Shown here piece after piece: positions 23,301-35,300 of a stretch of DNA of 64,000 nucleotides. The stretch spans positions 3,713,423-3,777,422 of the forward strand of contig NC_133220.1 of NCBI RefSeq assembly GCF_040436345.1, in the 5' to 3' direction. Source of the stretch: Pagrus major (lineage: Eukaryota > Chordata > Actinopteri > Spariformes > Sparidae). A program made the position numbers and the translations under genes. How positions within the stretch are numbered: position 1 is the first letter of the stretch; each line of letters begins with the position of its first letter. Below the pieces are notes generated by a model, which had not been told where the DNA came from, did no database searches, and worked only from the letters and a program-made list of their open reading frames with translations.

Positions 23301-26300
23301 CCCTCATTAAATATGTGGCCTTTGATGCACAGAAAAATGAATCCATTAAAAACATGTAACAAGTTCATAATCTCACCCATTCATTGTGCAAAAAATAATG
23401 TTCCTGTTTATCTTTCAGAACGGCTCTTGAGAGACCGATCAGGAGAAATCCCAGGTGAGTGATGATGTCACTGATCTCTGTACCTGTCAGGTGTGCTACA
23501 ACTCTCTGTGCCTCAGTATCACTCAAAGGTTTTGATACAGTGACTCCATGTAGACGTGTTGTTCTCACAGTGCAGCAGGTTGACATGAGCAGAGGGACAA
23601 CCAGCAGCTGCAGCTTAACAGACATCATGTCAGCTGATCGCTTCAGTGAATCAGCTTTCATTTGGTTCTTTAGTCATAAAAGTCTCCACAATTATTTTAT
23701 TAGATGTAACATCAGAAGCATTTTAACCTTCTGCTAAAAATGTGTCAGATTAATAACTGAGAACTTTCTGAATCCTCACTACAGACACACATGCATGATT
23801 ATAATGTTACTGATCTCTACATCTGCAGTGTTTATCAGCTGTTGAGACACAAACACAAAGTTCAGTCTGATCTACTTGATGTTGTTCAGTCCAGCTGCTG
23901 TTGTGACTGTTAACATCAGACTAAATACACCATGATCCACTGTTTCTATAGAGGCAGTTGCATTCACACTGTCTTCAGCAACATTTTGACTGATCGCTTG
24001 AAGCTGATGTTGCATCTGAGCTTCAGATACTTTTTATTCAGACTGGTACAGAACAGTGAGTGTCAAGTTGCAATTATAACTGAATAAGGGTGTCACGATT
24101 TCGATTTTAAATCAAAATCGATCGAAATTAATTCACAATCTCGAACTTCGAATTAAAAAATGGATCGTTGATGCTGCCACGCCCCCACGTCACGTCCGGT
24201 CGGCTTGCCAAGGGGAAAACACACACGTGTTGAAGTGCTGCAAGTCAACCTCCTCTAACTTAGCTACTAGCTAAGCCGGTAGCTATTAGCTACAGCCAGT
24301 CAAACGATAGCATGGTGTTACACCATTCCTGTTCGGCTCCTGGACCGTGGTCGGGAAGCACAGGGGAGATGATTTCCTCCAGGGCCGAAGTTTCTGTTTA
24401 CCTTCGGGGTGAACCCCCTTTCACGTGTTAAGCTGGTGGGAAATAACACCAGGGAGCTTTGCTGTATGTTGAGGAGCCGTCGCCTTTATTCAGCCAAACT
24501 GCAGCCTATATTGTTCACTTTATTGCTGTCGCTGCTGCTGCTGCTCCTTTCGCTTCTCCTTCCTCTCCCATTCATTCACTGTCCGCACATACGCACGCTC
24601 CCTCTCTCGCTCGCCAACTCACACCTGACGCACCTTGTGTCCAACTGTTGGAAATAGTTTGTTAAGACACTTAATTGTTCAGAGAAGACTGTGGACATGG
24701 CTGTTTAGTTTTTGTGTTTGTTTTGTTGTGAACTTGAATGTCGTCTTCTGTGAAGAAGACTGCCGTTACAAAAGAGAAACTAGATGGCAGATTATTTTGT
24801 TTAAGTTTCCAGTTGACTGAAGATATAAGTTATTGTTACATTATGTTGTTAATAAATGTTTTAAATTTGACAATGTAGTGCGGTACATTGCGAACAAAGG
24901 TCAGATATTATATTGCATAAAAGTCTAGTCTAAAGATGGCGTAGCAACCTGTGCTTTAAAAAAAATAAATATAAAAATCAAGAATCGAATCGAACCGTGA
25001 CCTTAGAATCGAAAATTGAATCGAATCGAGGATTTGGAGGATCGTGACACCCCTGTAACTGAAAGATGTTTTTCTAATAATTATAAGAAACTTCTTGTGA
25101 TTACATGAGTTTTGATCAAAAGCAATCAATGAGCTATGATTCATATTTGATTTCCACTTCACCTGTGTAAAAAGTTAACTTCAGTGTAGGGCTGCAGCTA
25201 ATGTTTCCATTATTAATTAACCTCTTATTATCAGGGTCCAATGTGCCTTTTTCTCCAAACCCAAAGATTTTCAGTTTACAGTGACATAAAGTAGAAAGTG
25301 GTCATGTTTGGTCAGTGGTGATCAGCCTTTTCTGACAAAAAGTCATTTTCATTATTGAAAATAAACTTTTCTCTGATTAGATGAAACTATGGTCAAAACA
25401 AAGCTGATTTTCTGGTTACGTTTCTTGTAAAGAAACAGAATGAGGTAGTCGCTGTCTTTCACATCTTATTACATGCAGACCTGCAGACTGTGCAGTCAGG
25501 GCAGGATTAGGTGAAGACATCAGCACTAATAACAATCACCAGGCAGAAATGTTGGACTGCTTTCCTGATGTACTGCTGTTTCCTATTCCCCTGAGAGGAA
25601 GAGACGAGTTTCGTCAGTTTAACTGGAACTTTGTCTCTGCTGCAGAAAGATGGAAATATTTTGGTAATTCTAATATTTGTTTAGTCTTTAGACTTTTAGA
25701 TGTTTCTTGGCCATTTTCACCTCAGTCACATTCTGTTGATAATCATCCACAAGCTTCTGGTCGTCCTGGCTGAATTTTAACCCCTCCTCTTGAAAGAATC
25801 GGGAAAATTCAACTACATGTGTTGGCTTCCTGGCTCTGACTTGTTTCTTCAGTATAGTCCACATGTTCCTGAGTTATCCAGTCCTTTACCACTTGTGATG
25901 TGTGTTTGGATCATTGTCCTGATGGATCACCCAACTGCACCTAAGAGCCAAATCTTCTGGCTGATGATTTTAGGTTTTACTAAAGAATTTGGAGATGATC
26001 TTTCTTCATTATTCCATTTACTTTCTTTAGAGCAGCAGATCCACTGACAGCAGAACGGCCTCACAGCAGAACACTACCAGCACCATGCTGGACAGTAGGT
26101 TTGGTGTTCTGAGGTTAAAGGCTTCACCGTCTCTCCTCCAAACATGTTGCTGCTCATTGTGGCCAAACAACTCTGCTTTGAAATGGCTCCAAGTGACTTT
26201 ATTGACTTGTTCAAATCAATAATGAGCTCTTTCAGATCAATACTGAGCTCTTTAGACTTTCCCTTTGTAGTGTTTGTGGCTGAGTCTAATGGCTGCATCA

Positions 26301-29300
26301 AACAAGTCCAGAAAAGTCAGCAGCTGTTGTCAATCAGAATCACTCAGAAGAAGTTAAGATGCTACAAAGAACATTTGATTCACACAACTTTCTATAATCA
26401 TCTAAACTGATTGTTCAAGTTACTGTATGTATATTTATGATCCAGCAGATTTGGTCACATTTTCAGAAGACCGATAATAAATTCAGTTTTGAACCAAACT
26501 TCATGAATGTTTTTAGTGACAAAGTAGTCTGTGTTCCACTTATTCATCACAGAAACATGAGAGCTGTAGAAATCATTGGAGCTGAAGGCTGCCATGATGA
26601 ACATGTTCTTTACAAGTGGATGTAAAGTGTTGACCATGACTGTGTTACATCTAAACAGTCACTACAATATGTTTCTGAAAGCATTTTAGGCAGCAATGGG
26701 CAGAGTAGTGACAGACTCTTGGTTCATAGTTGCACCATCGGGTTCAGACAGTTTGATCAGAGTTTGGTGAGATGATCCTCACACGATACAAGAGAGACGG
26801 GCAGCTTTGTCTCCTTCTCAACATCTGACTGTATCTTTGTGTCCGTGGATCAACAGTCTGTAGTTGATATGACAGCCCTGAAATCTGAAGGGTGACGTGT
26901 TTTGGCAGAGTTTTGCAGGTAAAAAGGTGAGGGGGCTCTGGGTGCAGGCAAAATAGAGAGAAGTTTAACATTGTTCATTTGTGTTTAGCACCAACATTGT
27001 AGTGACACAACGCTGGTTGTAAATCTAGTGTGAGCCTCACATTGTGCTTTTCTGCTTCTCTCCTGTCTTCTCTCTTAAACACAGTGTTTCAGTCAGTGAC
27101 GGGATAAAAACAACATGATTACATCACTAGAGCCTTAGTTATACTTGATATCTCACAGTCCAGTAGTAAATGCTGTGCTGCCCTTAATAAGCTGCTGTTT
27201 ATATTGTGTTCACAGGTGCATCTCCAGAGCCACACATCACCGTACTTTATCAAACAAAGGACTTGTCGCTGCTGCAGTGTGAAGTTCGAGGAGCTTTTGC
27301 ACAACCTGAAGTCGAGTGGCAGGACAGCGCTGGAAACATCCTTCCTGCTGAGGAGCCTCCGGTCTCAGAGAGAGGAGGTCGTTACTACGTTACCCTCATC
27401 ACCACTGTGACCAAGACAGGACGCTGCCGCTGTGTAGCCACACAGGAGGACATTAGCCATCAGATTTATTCTGAGACCTACGTTTTTATCAGTGGTGAGA
27501 TTTCTTTCCTGATGGTTTAGTCATCAAATCATTTTCATTGTTCACATGTTATTACATTTACATTCAATTGTTGTTTCTGTGGAGTCTATGTTCAGGGTAA
27601 CAAACATGATATGCAGCAACATTCTGAGTTTGACATTTACTTCTTGTGATGTGTTTCAGAGGACTCATCCAGAGAAGTGGAGCAGTGGAGGTTGGCAGCC
27701 ATACTCCTTGCTGTGGCTGTTGCAGTTTTAGTTCTGGTTGTTGCTGTAATGTGCTGTATATGTAAGTTTATATCATGTATTACACCAACATATCCATCAT
27801 GTGCAGACATCAACATTACAGATACATTGTGTGATACTTTCACGTCCAGACAGTTTGTTTCTGTCGCCTCAGATTTGAACCCTTCTGTTTATTTACATGA
27901 GGCCTCTGGTTCTAATACTGACTGATTAAATTAAAGTTAATCACTTAATTCACTGAACTTCCATCAGACAGACCTGAACATCACTCACTCATGTTCTTTG
28001 TATAGTTCACAAGTGAACATTTGAAAGTGGAGGCTCTACATCCTGAAGCTTTCTGCTGATAAACGTAATTGAGACAAACAAAAAGGCTCATCTAGATACA
28101 AATTAATACCTTTAAAGAGGCGATATGTTGTTTTGTAGAAGTTCAAACTCAGAATTTTAATATTTACAATATTAATGAGTTAATAATGCAAACTGAGAAA
28201 TATGTATTTTCTCCATAAGTGAATAAAGAAGCTGTTCTCAGAGGAAAATTAGGTCCCAGAACACTGTTGGAAGGTAGAAAGGTGGCAGGGTCCGCCACAT
28301 ATAAACAAAGTAAAACAGTATGAAATCGTTTGTTTATTCAGTCATAAAAATAAATCAGTCAATGAAGATCTTTGTCTTCTGATTAAAAGTCTTTCACAAA
28401 ACTACAGAACGCTCCTTTAATCCAGTTTATCATTTAATGAATGATGCTTTGGATTAACTCTCAAAATGGTTTGGTAAAAGACATCTGACTGCAGAAACGG
28501 ACTTAAAACAGACGCACTGGACTCGTTTTCCAGATCTGTAGCTTTAACACTTCTGGTTTGAATGTTGTAGGTCTGAATATGTCAGGCTGTAGCCTTTAAA
28601 GGGACAGTTCAACACTTTAAGTAAAACCCTTACCAGTGTTAGCTTCTTTCACAGAGACTGATGGCTGATTGATTCCACTGTTACATGTCTGTCTGTTGAT
28701 TGTGGAGTTAAACTCAGGAGGTGGTTAGCTTAGCTTAGCATAAAGACTGGAAGCAGAAGGAAACAGACTAAAGTTAGAAATACACCTTCAGCACCAGGCT
28801 AACTGTTTCACCCTGTTTATGGGTTTGATGCTAAAGCTAGGCTAATGGCTTCCTGATTCCATCAGATTCCATATTGATAATGAATGAATTGATTAAGTTA
28901 TGAAGCCAAAGAGCTGAACGTGTTCTGGTATCAGCTCTGTGACTCACAGCTGTTGGTGCTCATTATTAACACTCAGGTATCAAAGTGCTTCATTTGGCAG
29001 CAGAGTGAGTTTGAATTGGATGTTTATAATAATCCTAATATGTAGTGATGAAGCTGAAATCATGACGTGTCATTAAATGTGAGACGGTGATCTAATGTTA
29101 TGTTTGGTGGTCGACCTCAGTGTAACATTGAACATTGAGATTCTTCTGTAAAACAATGAAAGTAAAACTGATGATTTTGCAGGTTATTTTGTGTGGACAA
29201 AGCTTTCTGATGATGATGACGTAAAGCAGCCAGGTAAGTCAGACTTTCAACAAATCCCTCAAAACACACCTCTTCAAAACTTCTTACAATCACCAAAGAA

Positions 29301-32300
29301 GTTTGTTCTCCTCCTCCACTTTCTGATATGTTCCCTTTACTCACAGATTAATTTTCTTTTTTGTTGTTTCCTTTGTTAAGTGACTTTAGTATCTAGAAAA
29401 GCACTATACGTTTAATGTATCATTATTATTATTTACATTACATAAACTTGAGTCACTTTTTTGAATAAATTGTACTTTTCTGAGTAGTTTATTACAGAAT
29501 ACTTTTACTTGAGTAGATTGTCAGCTGGTCCCAGGTCTGCTGCTGCTCTGTTATCTACCACAGCCACGCCTCCACATGACATGAAGCAGGATAATGACTG
29601 AAGCTACAGCAGGAGTTTGGCTTTCTAATAACGCTAACCGCTAATATTCACAGACGCATTAACAACACACAGTACAATGAGCTGCAGAGCATCAGAGAAC
29701 AGAGCTGACACTGAGCTGACAGAGAGCAGTAAGCATGGCGGCAGGAACGAAGGGTGCAGAGGTGCTGCAGCTCCCCTAAAACAAGGCATTATTAAAAACA
29801 CTGATCGATAGGAGTGATCAGACTTGTAGCAGAGACAGAGAGAGAGAGCTCATATGTGGACGAGCAGGAAAGAGGGACAGAAGTGTCCACAGGACTTAAA
29901 ACTGTTGTTGATCATGAAGCGTAAGATTTCTCTACAACTCTGTGATTTGTCAGTCAGGGTCTCTGTGACCAACAGGAAGATCAGCGTTATATTCGCCCCT
30001 CTCCTCTATGAAACGTCTGTATCCTCACTGAGCTGCATTATTATAAACTATGAGGCTGTTTATTCAGGCAGTAACGTGCGTCTCTGTTGAGCCGGTCACA
30101 AGTGAACAGCTCGTCAGTTCCCAGCTGACATTCAACGTCTCAACGTTCATCTCCAGTGACTTGTGATCAGAGGTCACTTCTCTGCTCTGTATACATCACA
30201 TACATACACATACATCAGTGGAAGAAATGAAACTTTGTCTTGTGCACAAAGAATAAAGAACTTCTTCTAAAACCTGCTGAATTAACGACAAGACCCAAAT
30301 AATTAAGGATTCATCATAGTGAGCGTCTCACAAAGTTGATAAAGTTTGTCCAAACTCAACAACTTACAAAACTGAGTGATTTTATAAAGGAGTCTGGTGA
30401 GTTTCTCTCCCTTTTCATCCTCTTCTCTCTCTCTTCATCTCCTTGCTGTAGTATGTTGGTGTTGTAGTTTGCCGTCTGTTGTAGTGCAGGACGTCCTCAA
30501 ATTGTTGTTAATAACTATTTAATATAAGTTTTACTTCTACTTGAGAACTTATTTTTGGCTACTCTACCCACTGAATATGTATTTCTGATTCTGGAGTGAA
30601 CTGTCCCTTTGAGCCAGTTCATCATCTGACATGAGATACTTTACATTAATACTTAGTAATATAAAAGTTGACTTGATGTAATGTAAACTTTTGTTTTGTT
30701 TTCTGCACATTCTCATCTGTGGAAAATGCCTCCTCCAGATGGTCCAGATGAAGACTCGAAAGGTAAGTCACCTCTCACAATGTTTGTTCATAACAAATTA
30801 CATTTACTCAACTTTCAACAAATCCCTCAAAACACACCTCTTCAAAACTTCTTACAATCACCAGAGAAGTTTGTTCTCCTCCTCCACTTTCTGATATGTT
30901 CCCTTTACTCACAGATTAATTTTCTTTTGTGTTGTTTCCTTTGTTAAGTGACTTTAGTATCTAGTAAAGCACTATACGTTTAATGTATCATTATTATTAT
31001 TTACATTACATATACTCGAGTCACTTTTTTGAATAAACTGTACTTTTCTGAGTAGTTTATTACAGAATACTTTTACTTGAGTAGATTGTCAGCTGGTCCC
31101 AGGTCTGCTGCTGCTCTGTTATCTACCACAGCCACGCCTCCACATGACATGAAGCAGGATAATGACTGAAGCTACAGCAGGAGTTTGGCTTTCTAATAAC
31201 GCTAACCGCTAATATTCACAGACGCATTAACAACACACAGTACAATGAGCTGCAGAGCATCAGAGAACAGAGCTGACACTGAGCTGACAGAGAGCAGTAA
31301 GCATGGCGGCAGGAACGAAGGGTGCAGAGGTGCTGCAGCTCCCCTAAAACAAGGCATTATTAAAAACACTGATCGATAGGAGTGATCAGACTTGTAGCAG
31401 AGACAGAGAGAGAGAGAGCTCATATGTGGACGAGCAGGAAAGAGGGACAGAAGTGTCCACAGGACTTAAAAACTGTTGTTGATCATGAAGCGTAAGATTT
31501 CTCTACAACTCTGTGATTTGTCAGTCAGGGTCTCTGTGACCAACAGGAAGATCAGCGTTATATTCGCCCCTCTCCTCTATGAAACGTCTGTATCCTCACT
31601 GAGCTGCATTATTATAAACTATGAGGCTGTTTATTCAGGCAGTAACGTGCGTCTCTGTTGAGCCGGTCACAAGTGAACAGCTCGTCAGTTCCCAGCTGAC
31701 ATTCAACGTCTCAGCGTTCATCTCCAGTGACTTGTGATCAGAGGTCACTTCTCCGCTCTGTATACATCACATACATACACATACATCAGTGGAAGAAATT
31801 AAACTTTGTCTTGTGCACAAAGAATAAAGAACTTCTTCTAAAACCTGCTGAATTAATGACAAGACCCAAATAATTAAGGATTCATCATAGTGAGCGTCTC
31901 ACAAAGTTGATAAAGTTTGTCCAAACTCAACAACTTACAAAACTGAGTGATTTTATAAAGGAGTCTGGTGAGTTTCTCTCCCTTTTCATCCTCTTCTCTC
32001 TCTCTTCATCTCCTTGCTGTAGTATGTTGGTGTTGTAGTTTGCCGTCTGTTGTAGTGCAGGACGTCCTCAAATTGTTGTTAATAACTATTTAATATAAGT
32101 TTTACTTCTACTTGAGAACTTATTTTTGGCTACTCTACCCACTGAATATGTATTTCTGATTCTGGAGTGAACTGTCCCTTTGAGCCAGTTAATCATCTGA
32201 CATGAGATCCTTTACATTAATACTTAGTAATATAAAAGTTGACTTGATGTAATGTGTACTTTTGTTTTGTTTTCTGCACATTCTCATCTGTGGAAAATGC

Positions 32301-35300
32301 CTCCTCCAGATGATCCAGATGGTCCAGAGGAAGACTCGAAAGGTAAGTCACCTCTCACAATGTTGGTTCATAACAAATTACATTTACTCAACTTTCAACA
32401 AATCCCTCAAAACACACCTCTTCAAAACTTCTTACAATCACCAGAGAAGTTTGTTCTCCTCCTCCACTTTCTGATATGTTCCCTTTACTCACAGATTAAT
32501 TTTCTTTTTTGTTGTTTCCTTTGTTAAGTGACTTTAGTATCTAGAAAAGCACTATACGTTTAATGTATCATTATTATTATTATTTACATTACATATACTT
32601 GAGTCCCTTTTTTGAATAAACTGTACTTTTCTGAGTAGTTTATTACAGAATACTTTTACTTGAGTAGATTGTCAGCTGGTCCCAGGTCTGCTGCTGCTCT
32701 GTTATCTACCACAGCCACGCCTCCACATGACATGAAGCAGGATAATGACTGAAGCTACAGCAGGAGTTTGGCTTTCTAATAACGCTAACCGCTAATATTC
32801 ACAGACGCATTAACAACACACAGTACAATGAGCTGCAGAGCATCAGAGAACAGAGCTGACACTGAGCTGACAGAGAGCAGTAAGCATGGCGGCAGGAACG
32901 AAGGGTGCAGAAGTGCTGCAGCTCCCCTAAAACAAGGCATTATTAAAAACACTGATCGATAGGAGTGATCAGACTTGTAGCAGAGAGACAGAGAGAGAGA
33001 GCTCATATGTGGACGAGCAGGAAAGAGGGACAGAAGTGTCCACAGGACTTAAAACTGTTGTTGATCATGAAGCGTAAGATTTCTCTACAACTCAGTGATT
33101 TGTCAGTCAGGGTCTCTGTGACCAACAGGAAGATCAGCGTTATATTCGCCCCTCTCCTCTATGAAACGTCTGTATCCTCACTGAGCTGCATTATTATAAA
33201 CTATGAGGCTGTTTATTCAGGCAGTAACGTGCGTCTCTGTTGAGCCGGTCAGGCTGTAACCTTTAACAGTTCAACACTTTATTTAATACCATCACCAGTA
33301 TTAGACTCAGGAGGTGGTTAGCTTAGCTTAGCATAAAGACTGGAAGAAGAAGGAAACAGACTAAAGTTAGAAATACACCTTCAGCACCAGGCTAACTGTT
33401 TCACCCTGTTTATGGGTTTGATGCTAAAGCTCGGCTAATGGCTTCCTGATCCCATCAGACTCCATATTGATAATGAATGAATTGATTAAGTTATGAAGCC
33501 AAAGAGCTGAACATGTTCTGGTATCAGCTCTGTGACTCACAGCTGTTGGTGCTCATTATTAACACTCAGGTGTCAAAGTGCTTCATTTGGCAGCAGAGTG
33601 AGTTTGAATTGGATGTTTATAATAATCCTAATATGTAGTGATGAAGCTGAAATCATGACGTGTCATTAAATGTGAGACGGTGATCTAATGTTATGTTTGG
33701 TGGTCGACCTCAGTGTAACATTGAACATTGAGATTCTTCTGTAAAACAACGAAAGTAAAACTGAAACCGTTCAGAGCAACTTTTCACTCTCCATTCTTGA
33801 CTGTTTGAAAACAGACTTTTAAAAGATGATACAAACATTAAAATCTGCACCAAAATCATTTCTGTGTGATATAAAAGTTGACTTTCTATAATGTAAACTT
33901 TTGTTTTCTGCAGTGTCTGTGGTGCAAATGCCTCCTACAGAGGATTCAGATGAAGACTCGAAAGGTAAGTCCCCTCTCACAATGTTGGTTCGTAACAAAT
34001 TACTTTTACTCCACTTTCAACAAATCCCTCAAAACACACCTCTTCAAAACTTCTTACAATCACCAGAGAAGTTTGTTCTCCTCCTCCACTTTCTGATATG
34101 TTCCCTTTACTCACTAATTATTTTCTTTTTTTGTTGTTTCCTTTGTTAAGTGACTTTAGTATCTAGAAAAGCACTATACGTTTAATGTATCATTATTATT
34201 ATTTACATTACATATACTTGAGTCAGTTTTTTGAATAAACTGTACTTTTCTGAGTAGTTTATTACAGAATACTTTTACTTGAGTAGATTGTCAGCTGGTC
34301 CCAGGTCTGCTGCTGCTCTGTTATCTACCACAGCCACGCCTCCACATGACATGAAGCAGGATAATGACTGAAGCTACAGCAGGAGTTTGGCTTTCTAATA
34401 ACGCTAACCGCTAATATTCACAGACGCATTAACAACACACAGTACAATGAGCTGCAGAGCATCAGAGAACAGAGCTGACACTGAGCTGACAGAGAGCAGT
34501 AAGCATGGCGGCAGGAACGAAGGGTGCAGAGGTGCTGCAGCTCCCCTAAAACAAGGCATTATTAAAAACACTGATCGATAGGAGTGATCAGACTTGTAGC
34601 AGAGAGACAGAGAGAGAGAGAGCTCATATGTGGACGAGCAGGAAAGAGGGACAGAAGTGTCCACAGGACTTAAAAACTGTTGTTGATCATGAAGCGTAAG
34701 ACTTCCCTACAACTCTGTGATTTGTCAGTCAGGGTCTCTGTGACCAACAGGAAGATCAGCGTTATATTCGCCCCTCTCCTCTATGAAACGTCTGTATCCT
34801 CACTGAGCTGCATTATTATAAACTATGAGGCTGTTTATTCAGGCAGTAACGTGCGTCTCTGTTGAGCCGGTCAGGCTGTAACCTTTAACAGTTCAACACT
34901 TTAAGTATTAACATCACCAGTATTAGACTCAGGAGGTGGTTAGCTTAGCTTAGCACAAAGTAATGGAAGCAGGAGGAAACAGACTAAAGTTAGAAATACA
35001 CCTTCAGCACCAGGCTAACTGTTTCACCCTGTTTATGGGTTTGATGCTAAAGCTCGGCTAATGGCTTCCTGATCCCATCAGACTCCATATTGATAATGAA
35101 TGAATTGATTAAGTTATGAAGCCAAAGAGCTGAACATGTTCTGGTATCAGCTCTGTGACTCACAGCTGTTGGTGCTCATTATTAACACTCAGGTGTCAAA
35201 GTGCTTCATTTGGCAGCAGAGTGAGTTTGAATTGGATGTTTATAATAATCCTAATATGTAGTGATGAAGCTGAAATCATGACGTGTCATTAAATGTGAGA

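Noticed and set aside
27677-27925. Unspliced extension of the transmembrane exon to a stop at 27925
   Set aside because: The GTAAGT donor at 27762 is strong, and the next phase-1 exon at 29183 is well formed. The read-through is kept only as a possible intron-retention form.
29854-30090. Frame MKRKISLQLCDLSVRVSV... repeated in most array modules with almost no change
   Set aside because: It lies in the module spacer with no splice context or family signature, and its conservation matches the non-coding DNA around it. Recent duplication explains it.
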